Shown here: positions 17,810 through 26,392 of the stretch, one piece after another | Numbering within the stretch: position 1 is the first letter of the stretch | Layout of the letters: each line of letters begins with the position of its first letter | Assembly: GCA_028714075.1 (NCBI GenBank) | Contig: JAQTMZ010000008.1 | Location: 102,369-166,368, forward strand | Length of the DNA: 64,000 bases | DNA from: Gallionella sp. | GTDB lineage: Bacteria; Pseudomonadota; Gammaproteobacteria; Burkholderiales; Gallionellaceae | Direction of reading: 5' to 3' | Notes under the pieces: model-generated | What the model saw: only the letters and a program-made list of their open reading frames with translations | Databases searched by the model: none | What the model was told of the DNA's origin: nothing | Program-made: the position numbers and the translations under genes

Positions 17810-18613
17810 TCAACCAAACACCGCATCGATCGCGTGATCCAGCGTATCGCGAATATCCGCATCGTCGGTGATCGGGCGTACCAAGGCCATGCGGCATGCG
17901 GCACGCGGCGCGACGCCGCCCTTGATCAGCGTAGCCGCATACACCAGCAGGCGCGTCGATATGCCCTCATCCAGCCCGTGCCCTTTCAGGTTGCGCGCCG
18001 CCTGGCCGATTTTCACCAGTTGCGCGGACAACCCGGCTTCGATACCGGTTTCCTTGCCGAGAATCTGTGCCTCGACAGCGGGTTCCGGATAAGCAAAATC
18101 GAACGCGGTGAAGCGCTGCTTGGTGGATTGCTTCAAATCCTTCAGCAGGCTCTGATAGCCGGGGTTGTAGGAAATCACCATCTGGAAATCGGGATGCGCA
18201 TCGAGCAGCTCGCCCTTCTTGTCGAGCGGCAGCGTGCGGCGGTGATCGGTCAGCGGATGGATCACCACGGTGGTGTCCTGGCGCGCCTCGACAATTTCGT
18301 CGAGGTAGCAGATCGCGCCGATGCGCGCGGCGGTGGTCAGCGGGCCATCCAGCCAGCGCGTGCCGTTGGCGTCGAGCAGATAGCGTCCGACCAGATCGCT
18401 GGCGGTCATGTCTTCGTTGCACGCCACGGTGATCAGCGGCTTGCCCAGCTTCCACGCCATGTATTCGACGAAGCGCGATTTACCGCAGCCGGTCGGGCCC
18501 TTGATCATCACCGGCAGGCGCGCCGCATAGGCGGCTTCGTACAGCGTCACTTCTTCGCCTTGCGCCTGATAGAACGGTTCCTGATGTACCTTGTATTGCT
18601 CCTTGTCGCTCAT
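17810..18613 (-). CDS. cbbQ: CbbQ, MoxR-type AAA+ ATPase for RuBisCO activation
   Basis: This 267-residue AAA+ protein of the NorQ/CbbQ group has Walker A GPTGCGKS, Walker B CYLDEI, sensor 1 in VISYNPGYQ and the C-terminal CbbQ region. ATG at 18613 is chosen because GGAG lies 8 bp upstream; the longer frame from 18634 lacks this. With CbbO it forms the hexameric remodelling complex that reactivates inhibited RuBisCO. It is downstream of cbbM, separated by 195 bp containing a large hairpin. Confidence 0.96.
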   Translation of the reverse strand: MSDKEQYKVHQEPFYQAQGEEVTLYEAAYAARLPVMIKGPTGCGKSRFVEYMAWKLGKPLITVACNEDMTASDLVGRYLLDANGTRWLDGPLTTAARIGAICYLDEIVEARQDTTVVIHPLTDHRRTLPLDKKGELLDAHPDFQMVISYNPGYQSLLKDLKQSTKQRFTAFDFAYPEPAVEAQILGKETGIEAGLSAQLVKIGQAARNLKGHGLDEGISTRLLVYAATLIKGGVAPRAACRMALVRPITDDADIRDTLDHAIDAVFG

Positions 18614-18657
18614 CGTAATCTCCAAAGTGCGCACTTCTTTTTTGCAGTGAGTTGCAC

Positions 18658-18731
18658 GGGAGCGCCGACGTCCCCGTCGGTTTGGTTTTCACTTTTAGAG
18701 GCTTTATGCCGACGAGGACGTCGGCGCTCCC
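18658..18731. repeat. long hairpin between cbbM and cbbQ
   Basis: Arms 18658-18680 and 18709-18731 are complementary over 23 bp (GGGAGCGCCGACGTCC at the outer side) with a 28-base loop. Leftward there is no U-tract, so it may stabilise the cbbM 3' end or attenuate cbbQO rather than fully terminate. Rightward a T6 run follows. Confidence 0.7.
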
Positions 18732-18808
18732 ATTTTTTGCCAGTATCAACTCCGGAAAAAACGTCCCCAGTAAATGGGGGCGCATATGCCTCCCAACTGC
18801 GGAAAACC

Positions 18809-20188
18809 TTATTTGTGCACGCCCAGCTTCTCGCGCCAACCGGGGAATATCCTGTCCGCATCTTTCGGGAAAGACTCGAAGGCGCGCGCAAATTCCTTGT
18901 GCTCCTTCGCGTACTGGATCGGATCGGCACCGGATTTCCAGCATTCGTAAGCCTGGCGCAACGAGACCGCACCCGCTGCCGGGGAATCGATATGGCCGTA
19001 GGAACCGCCGCCCGCGGTGTTGATCACGTTGCCGTGGCCGAGATTTTCGAAGAAACCGGGCAGGCGCAACGCGTTCATGCCGCCGGAGATGATCGGCGTG
19101 GTCGGCTTCATGCCGTACCATTCCTGATGGTAGAACGGCCCGGTACAGGAGTCGCGTTCGATCATGTAAGCGATGATGCGGTCGTCCTTGCCACCTTCCA
19201 TTTTGCCGTAGCCCATCGTGCCGACATGGATGCCGGAGGCTCCCTGCAAACGCGACATCTTGGCCAGCACAAACGCCGTGTAGCCGCGCTTGGAGGAAGG
19301 CGACGTGACCGCACCGTGCCCGGCGCGGTGGTAGTGCAGATATTGATTAGGATACTGGCGGCGCGCCGTGGTCACCATGCCGGGTCCGCCGACGTAGCCG
19401 TCCACCAGGAATGCGACCTTGTCCGCATCCGGGCCGAACGTTTCAAGGATGAAATCGGCACGCGCGCACATTTCATAGTGGTCGTCGGCGGTGATGTTGG
19501 CGGAGAACAGTTTGGCCTGGCCGGTTTCGTCCTGGGCGCGCTTCAGCGAGTCATACACCAGCGGGATCACTTTCTTCAGCGGGCAGAATACCTGGTTGCC
19601 TTGCGGCTCATCGTTCTTGATGAAGTCGCCGCCCAGCCAGAACTGGTAGGCCGCCTTGGCGAACGGCTCGGGGCGCAGCCCCAGCTTGGGCTTGATGATC
19701 GTGCCTGCGATGTAGCCGCCATCCTTGACCGGGCGGCCGAGAATGCGCCACAGATCGGAAATATCCTTGGCCGGGCCGTCGAACAATTGCAGCATGCGCG
19801 GCGGCACGTAAAAATCCTGCATCTGCAGATTCGCGATGTCGCCCATGCCCTGATTGTTGCCGATACACAAAGTCAGGAAGGATACGATCATCACGCGGCC
19901 ATCGGTGACATTGCGGTCGAACAGGTCGTTCGGATAAGCCACCTTCATGATGCCCTTGGCTTCATCGATGAAGTACACCAGCGCGTCCACGCCCTTGGTG
20001 AATTCGTCGGTGGTCGACACTTCCACGTTGGTGCCGGTGGAGGATTCCGCCGCGATGTGCGCCGCCGCTTCCAGATAACCGGTGCCCGCAGCAGGCTCCA
20101 TCGTATAAGCAACCAGAATGTGATTACCGCCCTTGATCAGGTCTTCCTCTTTCAGACTCAGATCCGCATAACGATTCGATTGATCCAT
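18809..20188 (-). CDS. cbbM: form II ribulose-1,5-bisphosphate carboxylase/oxygenase
   Basis: This 459-residue form II RuBisCO has IIKPKLGL with the catalytic Lys, [14 protein letters not shown] with the carbamylated Lys and the Mg-binding Asp and Glu, [10 protein letters not shown], and the loop 6 Lys in [11 protein letters not shown]. Form II enzymes have low CO2/O2 specificity and suit low-oxygen, high-CO2 habitats such as those of iron oxidisers. AGGAG lies 7 bp before the ATG. No small-subunit gene is present, as expected. It is the first gene of cbbM-cbbQ-cbbO and is divergent from cbbR. Confidence 0.98.
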   Translation of the reverse strand: MDQSNRYADLSLKEEDLIKGGNHILVAYTMEPAAGTGYLEAAAHIAAESSTGTNVEVSTTDEFTKGVDALVYFIDEAKGIMKVAYPNDLFDRNVTDGRVMIVSFLTLCIGNNQGMGDIANLQMQDFYVPPRMLQLFDGPAKDISDLWRILGRPVKDGGYIAGTIIKPKLGLRPEPFAKAAYQFWLGGDFIKNDEPQGNQVFCPLKKVIPLVYDSLKRAQDETGQAKLFSANITADDHYEMCARADFILETFGPDADKVAFLVDGYVGGPGMVTTARRQYPNQYLHYHRAGHGAVTSPSSKRGYTAFVLAKMSRLQGASGIHVGTMGYGKMEGGKDDRIIAYMIERDSCTGPFYHQEWYGMKPTTPIISGGMNALRLPGFFENLGHGNVINTAGGGSYGHIDSPAAGAVSLRQAYECWKSGADPIQYAKEHKEFARAFESFPKDADRIFPGWREKLGVHK

Positions 20189-20331
20189 GGCATTTCTCCT
20201 GTATTAACGATTGATTTTGGCTTGTGAAAGCCTTGCAACGGTTGCCACTATAGGGGTATCAATACATAAGTAATAGTCAATTGTTTTTATCGATACCATA
20301 AAAAATGCTTATGATTTGCTATAATGCCGAC
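20189..20331. promoter_or_regulatory. divergent cbbM-cbbR control region
   Basis: 143 bp between the two starts, AT-rich in the centre. It contains CATAAG near 20264 and CTTATG near 20307 as inverted half sites, and further ATAAG/TTATC words compatible with LysR-type (T-N11-A) CbbR binding. TATAAT at 20320-20325 lies only 6 bp before the cbbR ATG, so the cbbR transcript could be almost leaderless. Confidence 0.55.
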
Positions 20332-21246
20332 ATGCTTAACTTTACTCTGCGTCAGCTTCAGGTATTTGAAAAGGTAGCCAGCCACCTGAGCTACTCGCGC
20401 GCCGCCGAAGAACTATACCTATCGCAACCGGCGGTGTCCATGCAGATCAAGCAACTGGAAGGGCATATCGGCCTGCCGCTGTTCGAGCAGATGGGCAAAA
20501 AGATTTTCCTCACCGAAACCGGGCGCGAACTGCTCCATTACAGCCGCAGCATCGCGCAACAGCTCGCTGAAATGGAAGCGGTGTTAGACGAAATGAAAGG
20601 GCTGGGGCACGGCAAGCTCACGCTGTCGGTGGTGAACACCGCCAATTATTTCACCCCCCGGCTGCTGGCGAAATTCTGCCGGCAACATCCAGACATCAAC
20701 GTGATCCTGCAAGTAGCCAACCGCGACGCCGTGCTCAAACAGCTTGCCGACAACAGCACCGACCTCGCGATCATGGGGCAGCCGCCCGACGGTCTGGACA
20801 TCAGCGCGAAACCGTTTCTGGACAACCCGCTGGTGGTCATCGCCGCACCCGATCATCCGCTCGCCAAACTCAAACGCATCAAACTCGCGCGGCTCGCGCA
20901 GGAAACCTTTCTGTCGCGCGAACCGGGCTCCGGCACGCGTGGTGCGATGGAACGGGTCTTTGCAGAGCATCAAATCCAGCCGAACATCAGCATGGAAATG
21001 GAAACCAACGAAGCCATCAAACAGGCGGTACAGGCCGGCATGGGGCTGGGCATCCTGTCGCTGCACAGCATCGAGCTGGAGCTGGAAACCAGGCGACTCG
21101 CCGTACTCAACGTCGAACATTTCCCGTTAAAACGCCACTGGTTCGTCGCGCATCGCTGCAACAAGCGCCTGAGCAGCGCTGCGCTGGCGTTCAAGGATTT
21201 TTTGCTGACCGAGGCAAAACGTTTTGCGGCGATTACCTTGCCATAA
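20332..21246 (+). CDS. cbbR: LysR-type regulator CbbR
   Basis: This 304-residue LysR-family activator has an N-terminal winged helix (LRQLQVFEKVASHLSYSRAAEELYLSQPAVSMQIKQLE is the typical CbbR beginning) and a C-terminal ligand domain. CbbR proteins bind between cbbR and cbbM/cbbL and respond to Calvin-cycle metabolites. ATG at 20332 matches the normal family N-terminus; a frame from 20305 adds nine residues without a ribosome site. No Shine-Dalgarno is visible at either start. Confidence 0.93.
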   Translation: MLNFTLRQLQVFEKVASHLSYSRAAEELYLSQPAVSMQIKQLEGHIGLPLFEQMGKKIFLTETGRELLHYSRSIAQQLAEMEAVLDEMKGLGHGKLTLSVVNTANYFTPRLLAKFCRQHPDINVILQVANRDAVLKQLADNSTDLAIMGQPPDGLDISAKPFLDNPLVVIAAPDHPLAKLKRIKLARLAQETFLSREPGSGTRGAMERVFAEHQIQPNISMEMETNEAIKQAVQAGMGLGILSLHSIELELETRRLAVLNVEHFPLKRHWFVAHRCNKRLSSAALAFKDFLLTEAKRFAAITLP

Positions 21247-21296
21247 ATTGTGCAAAAATCGATAGCTCGGGCTGAAACTGTTCTAGCAGACCGCCG

Positions 21297-22277
21297 CTAC
21301 ATCACCCACAGCGGCGGTTCATCCATCAGCGCGATCTGTTCGCGCAATTCCAGAATCCGGTCCTGCCAGTAACGTTGCGTATTGAACCACGGGAAGGCCG
21401 TGGGAAAGGCCGGGTCGTCCCAGCGCCGTGCGATCCACGCGGCGTAGTGGATCAGGCGCAATGTGCGCAGCGCTTCGACCAGATGCAGCTCGCGCGGGTC
21501 GAAATCGTAAAAATCCTCATAGCCCGCCAGCAGGTCGCCGAGCTGCTGCGTCTGTTCGGCGCGCTCGCCGGACAGCAACATCCACAGATCCTGTATCGCC
21601 GGCCCCATGCGGCTGTCGTCGAAATCGACGAAGTGCGGGCCGAGATCGGTCCACAACACATTGCCGACATGGCAGTCGCCGTGCAGGCGCAAGCTGCGCA
21701 CCGTGCCCGCGCGCTCGAAGCAGCGCCGCACGCCATCCAGAGCCTGCGCGACCACGCCGCGATAAACTTCGACCAGCTCCGCCGGAATAAAATTATGCGC
21801 CAACAAAAATTCGCTCGGCTCGATGCCGAAACTGTGAATATCCAGCGTGGGGCGCTGCCGGTAAGGCTCCAGCGCGCCGACCGCATGGATGCGCCCGATG
21901 AAACGCCCCATCCATTCCAGCGTGTCACAGTCATCCAGCTCCGGCGCACGGCCGCCGTGCTTGGCGAACACGGAAAAACGGAAACCGTTGAAGGCGTGCA
22001 GCGTGCGGCCGTCGATCACCAGCGCGGGCACCACCGGAATCTCGCGTTCGGCCAGCGTCGCAACAAAGACATGCTCTTCCAGAATCGCCGCATCAGCCCA
22101 ACGCGCGGGGCGGTAGAACTTGGCAACCAGCGGCAGACCGTCTTCCATGCCCGCCTGATAGACGCGGTTTTCATAACTGTTGAGGGCAAGCAAACGACCG
22201 TCACTGTGCAGGCCGATGCTGTCCAGCGCATCGAGCACGGCATCGGGGGTAAGCGCGGTAAAGGGTTGGGTGTGCAT
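21297..22277 (-). CDS. srkA: stress response kinase A (YihE/SrkA Ser/Thr kinase)
   Basis: This protein of about 326 residues has the aminoglycoside-phosphotransferase/choline-kinase-like fold. SrkA motifs include LNSYENRVYQ at the start, LHGDCHVGNVLW (catalytic loop with Asp) and HFVDFDDSRMGPAIQDLWML (metal-binding Asp). SrkA phosphorylates proteins at Ser/Thr and counters stress-induced cell death in E. coli. The start at 22277 (MHTQPF) is preferred over 22304 by family length; neither has a strong ribosome site. It is convergent with cbbR. Confidence 0.9.
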   Translation of the reverse strand: MHTQPFTALTPDAVLDALDSIGLHSDGRLLALNSYENRVYQAGMEDGLPLVAKFYRPARWADAAILEEHVFVATLAEREIPVVPALVIDGRTLHAFNGFRFSVFAKHGGRAPELDDCDTLEWMGRFIGRIHAVGALEPYRQRPTLDIHSFGIEPSEFLLAHNFIPAELVEVYRGVVAQALDGVRRCFERAGTVRSLRLHGDCHVGNVLWTDLGPHFVDFDDSRMGPAIQDLWMLLSGERAEQTQQLGDLLAGYEDFYDFDPRELHLVEALRTLRLIHYAAWIARRWDDPAFPTAFPWFNTQRYWQDRILELREQIALMDEPPLWVM

Positions 22278-22460
22278 GGGCGGATTGTACGGCAACCTAT
22301 TCAAAACGTAGCGCAGTTAGATTATTTTATGACTATGGCTATAATGACACCAATAATCTGGGGCACGGAAGGACGGTTGCAGCGATGACCAGAAACGTTC
22401 TGCTAATGCTTGAAGGCAACATACAACGACTGGCCTTGATGGGCCGGTAAAGAGGTTTTT

Positions 22461-23321
22461 ATGCACGCCAGATTTATCGTCGCTGTAGTTGCCATCTTGT
22501 TGATGGGTTGCGCTACGACCACCAAATCAAACAAGCCTGAGCGCAGTTTCAATGCCACCAGCCTGACCGTCGATTTGACCAGCAATGGCCGCCGGGTTCT
22601 TGGCTCCGTGCCGGAGGAATCGGCAATGGAGCACTTCGAAATGATCGATCCGCAAGGGCGCATAATTTCTTACGTCTCCTTTACCGATACGGACACGGGA
22701 GCCCTGGTTTTCATAAACCAGAAACTCTATGGCACACTTTCCCACCACGATGCGCAGGTTTTCTACAGCTGTCGCGGGTATGCGACTGCCACCTCCAACC
22801 ATTGGGCGCACGAGGCGGCGGACTGGGCAGCCAGCCTGCTCGCCAGCAGTACGCCAGCAACCGAGGTGAAACTGGAGTTCTCCGGCAAATCGACGGTTCA
22901 AAGTATCAAAGATGTTACGGAAAACTCTTTGCTCAAACAGGTAAAGTCTTTCTTGGGCATGGGCTCAAGCCCGCTCGGCGTTTTTAGTTCCTTGAATACT
23001 GCGCGGAACGACATGAATACGCGCGGCCAGTTCGACGACACGCAGAAGGGATTGAGCACCATCATGCCCGGCATGAGCGAGCTCCGTGTGGCCGAAGTTG
23101 TAAAACCGGAAGATGTATCCTTCGCCAGCGGCGGCATGGTGATGGCCTACCCGAGCCAACTGGTCGAATATTACGTCACTGAGGGCGTAGTCAAAGTAAT
23201 TCAGCATCCCTCGTTTCACTACCTTTCCAGAACCCGCGCCGCCCTGTTTTATACGCCCAACACCAAATGGTCGCTCTGCACACCCCTTCACTGGAAGGAA
23301 GCGTTGCCCGAAACACCTTAG
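22461..23321 (+). CDS. lipoprotein of unknown function
   Basis: This 286-residue protein starts with a signal peptide and a lipobox (AILLMGC), so it is probably membrane anchored. I do not recognise the mature part. It contains two Cys-bearing segments (FYSCRGY, SLCTPLHW), an Asp/Thr-rich early region and no membrane helix. AGAGG lies about 8 bp before the ATG. The upstream 150 bp hold a TATAAT near 22340 and a possible 21-codon leader frame at 22385-22450. Its stop overlaps the end of the convergent membrane-protein gene by 4 bp. Confidence 0.7.
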   Translation: MHARFIVAVVAILLMGCATTTKSNKPERSFNATSLTVDLTSNGRRVLGSVPEESAMEHFEMIDPQGRIISYVSFTDTDTGALVFINQKLYGTLSHHDAQVFYSCRGYATATSNHWAHEAADWAASLLASSTPATEVKLEFSGKSTVQSIKDVTENSLLKQVKSFLGMGSSPLGVFSSLNTARNDMNTRGQFDDTQKGLSTIMPGMSELRVAEVVKPEDVSFASGGMVMAYPSQLVEYYVTEGVVKVIQHPSFHYLSRTRAALFYTPNTKWSLCTPLHWKEALPETP

Positions 23322-23860
23322 TTGTCAGCCCGCCAGCGCCGATAAAGCCATACCGCAGCACCAACCACCAGAATGACACCTATGCCGCGAGTCATGCCCG
23401 CGATGCGGCCATCCAGATGCAGGACGCCCCAGCGGCTGAAAATCTCGGTCCAGTCATGCTCTCCATTGCCGACCAAAGGCAATTGCTGGGTACGGGCATC
23501 GGCCATGTAGCGGGCGATATTGAACAGATTCTCTCCCAGCCAAACCAGCGATGCCGCCACGCCGCTCGCATTGGCGGCGCGATAAAAATGCCCTGCGGCA
23601 GCGAGAGGAAAAACGAGCTGGAACAGCGTGCCGCCATAGACGGTCGCACGCTCGCTGAAAATACCCACCAGCGGGTGCCCTGCTTCGTGCAGCGCCAGGT
23701 TTGTGCTGTCGAGAACGGGAAACCAGCCCTCCGGGCCAAGCCAATGAAAACCCAGGCAGGCGACACCGAAGACAAGAACGGCAACCAGCCCGCCCAGCGA
23801 AACCGAAACTTCGCCGGAAGCGCTATCCATATCCTGCTTGCTATAAAAAGGTGAATTCAT
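23318..23860 (-). CDS. integral membrane protein with an HEAGH motif
   Basis: A protein of about 180 residues with four or five predicted membrane segments (LGGLVAVLVFGVACLGF near the start, ILVVGAAVWLYRRW at the end). The motif LALHEAGHPLVG fits the HExxH zinc site of M50-like intramembrane peptidases, but I see no clear third ligand motif (NxxPxxxxDG or similar). I cannot assign a substrate. The start at 23860 (MNSPFYSK) or 23872 is uncertain. Confidence 0.6.
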   Translation of the reverse strand: MNSPFYSKQDMDSASGEVSVSLGGLVAVLVFGVACLGFHWLGPEGWFPVLDSTNLALHEAGHPLVGIFSERATVYGGTLFQLVFPLAAAGHFYRAANASGVAASLVWLGENLFNIARYMADARTQQLPLVGNGEHDWTEIFSRWGVLHLDGRIAGMTRGIGVILVVGAAVWLYRRWRADN

Positions 23861-24027
23861 GATGAGTTCCATGCAACCGGCATGTTCCTATCCTGCCTTG
23901 CACCGGGTGGAATATCAAGCCTGGATTGCGGAGCCTTGGCCAATCTCGGATGCAAGAAAAACTCCAGCAGCCCACCGGCTGCTCAATTTTGCCGCACACC
24001 CGATTCAAACAGGCTCACTACAAGCAT

Positions 24028-24056
24028 TTGACTTTCGTTCTAACCAGAACTATTAT
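24028..24056 (+). promoter_or_regulatory. promoter with a palindromic operator in the spacer, upstream of marR
   Basis: TTGACT (24028-24033) and TATTAT (24051-24056) are separated by exactly 17 bp. The spacer holds a perfect inverted repeat GTTCT-AACC-AGAAC at 24037-24050. A further CTAGAAC half site follows near 24064. This layout suggests autorepression by the MarR protein encoded next. Confidence 0.75.
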
Positions 24057-24085
24057 CCTCCTAACTAGAACCAATATGTTGAATT

Positions 24086-24541
24086 ATGCCTTCTCCGATT
24101 TTTCTGCCGTTGCTGCGCGAACTGGCCAGCACTTACCAGTCTTTCGAGATTTACTCGGCGGCGCATATCCGCTCGCTCGGCCTGACGCCGCCGCAGTTCG
24201 ATATTGTCGCCACCCTCGGCAACACGCCGGGCATGTCGCCCAAGGAGCTGGGCGAAAAGACGCTGATCACCAAGGGCACGCTGACCGGTGTGGTCGACCG
24301 CCTGACTGACAAGGGGCTGGTGCGCCGCATTGCATCGCCCAGCGACGGGCGCGGCCAGATCGTACAGTTGACCCGGCAGGGGGAAAAATTATTCGCGCGC
24401 GTTTTCCCGGCGCACCTGGCGTATATGGAGCGGGCTTTCGCGCAGCTATCGCCAACGGAACTGGCCGGAATGACCGATAGCCTGCGCCGTTTGCGCGCGG
24501 TGTTTGCCACCGCACACAGCGAAAATATGGGAGCCCCATGA
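24086..24541 (+). CDS. MarR-family transcriptional regulator
   Basis: This 151-residue winged-helix repressor has LTPPQFDIVATLGNTPGMSPKELGEKTLITKGTLTGVVDRLTDKGLVRR, the MarR recognition helix, followed by the wing SPSDGRGQIVQLT. There is no useful ribosome site, so the mRNA may start close to the ATG. It overlaps the cytochrome b561 gene by 4 bp and is the first gene of a four-gene operon. By analogy with MarR regulators it probably controls its own operon; the inducing signal is unknown. Confidence 0.9.
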   Translation: MPSPIFLPLLRELASTYQSFEIYSAAHIRSLGLTPPQFDIVATLGNTPGMSPKELGEKTLITKGTLTGVVDRLTDKGLVRRIASPSDGRGQIVQLTRQGEKLFARVFPAHLAYMERAFAQLSPTELAGMTDSLRRLRAVFATAHSENMGAP

Positions 24542-25089
24542 GTTCCGCAACCCGCTACACCACAACGGCGATTACGCTGCACTGGCTGGCGGCATTGCTC
24601 ATCTTCGCCACTTTTCCGCTCGGGGTTTACGCGCATGAGTTGGCGCTTTCGCCGCTCAAACTGAAGCTGATCAGCTACCACAAATGGCTGGGGGTTACGA
24701 TTTTTCTGCTGACGGTGGCGCGGCTGGCATGGCGGGCGACACATACTCCGCCGCCGCTGCCGGAAACCATCCCGCTCTGGCAGCAGCGCGCCGCGCACGG
24801 CTTGCATCTGCTGCTGTATGTGCTGCTGTTTGCGATCCCGCTGACCGGCTGGCTGATGAGTTCCGCCAAGGGATTTCCCGTGGTCTATCTGGGGCTGATG
24901 CAATTACCCGACCTGGTGGGCAAAGACAAGGCGCTGGGCGATTTGCTGATGGAGATTCACGAAATGCTGAATTTCGGGTTGCTGGCGCTGGTCGGCATGC
25001 ACATAGCCGCAGCCCTCAAGCATCACTTTATCGAGCATGACGCCACGCTGCGCCGCATGTTGCCATCAGGCAAGGAAGTTGAACCATGA
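24538..25089 (+). CDS. cytochrome b561
   Basis: This 183-residue protein has four membrane helices with the haem-ligand histidines of the bacterial b561 family (LHWLAALLIF, SYHKWLG, AAHGLHLLLYVLLF, VGMHIAAALKHHF). It is a membrane di-haem b-type cytochrome that moves electrons between quinones and periplasmic or membrane acceptors. The adjacent YceI proteins are isoprenoid binders, and b561-YceI pairing is common, consistent with ubiquinone-like redox chemistry. Overlaps neighbours by 4 bp on both sides. Confidence 0.92.
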   Translation: MSSATRYTTTAITLHWLAALLIFATFPLGVYAHELALSPLKLKLISYHKWLGVTIFLLTVARLAWRATHTPPPLPETIPLWQQRAAHGLHLLLYVLLFAIPLTGWLMSSAKGFPVVYLGLMQLPDLVGKDKALGDLLMEIHEMLNFGLLALVGMHIAAALKHHFIEHDATLRRMLPSGKEVEP

Positions 25090-25661
25090 GAAAATTGCAA
25101 TTCTTTTCGCTGTTATTACTTGCCGGTGCAATGTGCAGCGCGCAGGCTGCCGAGTTCAATCAGGTACAGATCAGCAAGAGCACGTTGGCCTTTGCGTACA
25201 AGCAAATGGGTGTGCCGCTGGAAGGCAAGTTCGGCAAGTTTACGGCGCAGCTCACTTTCGACCCGGCCAAGATCAATACCGCGCAGGCCCGACTGGAAGC
25301 CGACTTGGCCAGTATCGACACCGGCTCCAGCGAGGGCAACGATGAAGTTTCCGGCAAGCTCTGGTTCAACACCAAGACGTACCCTGCCGCCCAGTTCGTT
25401 TCCAGCGGTGTCAAAGCCCTCGGCGGCAACCGCTATGAGGCGCTCGGCAAGCTCACCATCAAAGGCCGGTCGCTGGATGTTTCCGCCCCATTCACTTTCC
25501 GGCAGGAAGGCGCGGTTGGCATATTTGACGGGGCTTTCACGCTGAAGCGCCTGGATTACGCGATCGGCGAAGGCCTGTGGGCGGATGTCAGCGCGGTGGC
25601 CAACGAAGTGCGGATCGTGTTCCACATCGTAGCCAATGCATCAGCACCTGCCAAAAAATAG
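25086..25661 (+). CDS. YceI-family periplasmic protein (first of two)
   Basis: This 191-residue protein has a signal peptide (LLLLAGAMCSAQAA) and a YceI lipocalin-like domain (FNQVQISKSTLAFAYKQMGVPLEGKFGKF, ASIDTGSSEGNDEV, KAGG-type LTIKGRSLDVSAP). YceI domains bind long isoprenoids in an eight-stranded barrel. It overlaps cytochrome b561 by 4 bp and sits 31 bp before a second yceI paralogue that differs strongly in sequence, so the two are not a recent duplication. Confidence 0.9.
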   Translation: MRKLQFFSLLLLAGAMCSAQAAEFNQVQISKSTLAFAYKQMGVPLEGKFGKFTAQLTFDPAKINTAQARLEADLASIDTGSSEGNDEVSGKLWFNTKTYPAAQFVSSGVKALGGNRYEALGKLTIKGRSLDVSAPFTFRQEGAVGIFDGAFTLKRLDYAIGEGLWADVSAVANEVRIVFHIVANASAPAKK

Positions 25662-25692
25662 TTTTGCCCCACCAACCACCAAGGAGAAAACC

Positions 25693-26283
25693 ATGAAAAA
25701 ACTTGTTACCCTCGCCATTGCCGCATCGCTGTCCGGCGCCGCCTTTGCCGCGCCGGAAACTTATATCATCCAGAATGCGCACACGTTCCCGCGTTTCGAA
25801 TACAACCATTTGGGTTATTCCACACAAGTCAGCCGTTTCGACAAGACCAGCGGCACCATCGTCATAGACCGCGCCGCCAAGAGCGGCTCTGTCGATGTGG
25901 TGATCGACACGAAATCGGTGAACACCGGCTTGCCGCTGTTCAATGAACACATTCAGGGCGAGGAATTATTCGACACCGCAAAATATCCCACCATCACCTT
26001 CAAGTCCAAAAAACTGAAATTCGACGGCGATAAATTAGCCAGCGTGGAAGGCGATCTGACCATCAAGGGCGTGACCAAGCCGGTGACGCTGTCAGTGACA
26101 TCATTCCATTGCATGCCCCACCCGATGCTCAAGAAAGACGCCTGCGGAGCCAACGCCACCACCAAAATCAAGCGCTCCGAGTTCAACGTCAGCAAAGGTG
26201 TCCCGTATGTCAGCGACGAGGTGACCCTGACTATTCCGGTCGAAGCGATCAAGGAAGAAGAACAACCCTCATCCTCTTACTAA
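25693..26283 (+). CDS. YceI-family periplasmic protein (second of two)
   Basis: This 196-residue protein has a signal peptide (LVTLAIAASLSGAAFA) and a standard YceI domain (YIIQNAHTFPRFEYNHLGYSTQVSRFDKTSG; FNEHIQGEELFDTAKYPTITFKS; LTIKGVTKPVTL). ATG at 25693 has AAGGAG upstream; the frame extending to 25636 is not needed. Last gene of the marR-b561-yceI-yceI operon. Confidence 0.93.
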   Translation: MKKLVTLAIAASLSGAAFAAPETYIIQNAHTFPRFEYNHLGYSTQVSRFDKTSGTIVIDRAAKSGSVDVVIDTKSVNTGLPLFNEHIQGEELFDTAKYPTITFKSKKLKFDGDKLASVEGDLTIKGVTKPVTLSVTSFHCMPHPMLKKDACGANATTKIKRSEFNVSKGVPYVSDEVTLTIPVEAIKEEEQPSSSY

Positions 26284-26331
26284 AAAGTAGAGGGCGCTTT
26301 GCGACGGTAGCCGCGAGAAACTCTGATCTAT

Positions 26332-26366
26332 TCAACCTGCCGGGGCGTAAACCCCGGCCAGGTTGA
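26332..26366. terminator. hairpin between convergent yceI and aldolase genes
   Basis: TCAACCTG-CCGGGG paired with CCCCGG-CAGGTTGA around the loop CGTAAA. The stem is strong but lacks a T-tract on either strand, so it is a probable bidirectional terminator rather than a textbook one. Confidence 0.5.
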
Positions 26367-26392
26367 GGAAGCCTTGCCTCTAAGAATTCAGA

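Noticed and set aside
17768..20227. Plus-strand open frame of 819 codons opposite cbbQ and cbbM
   Set aside because: Antisense shadow of two well-supported genes.
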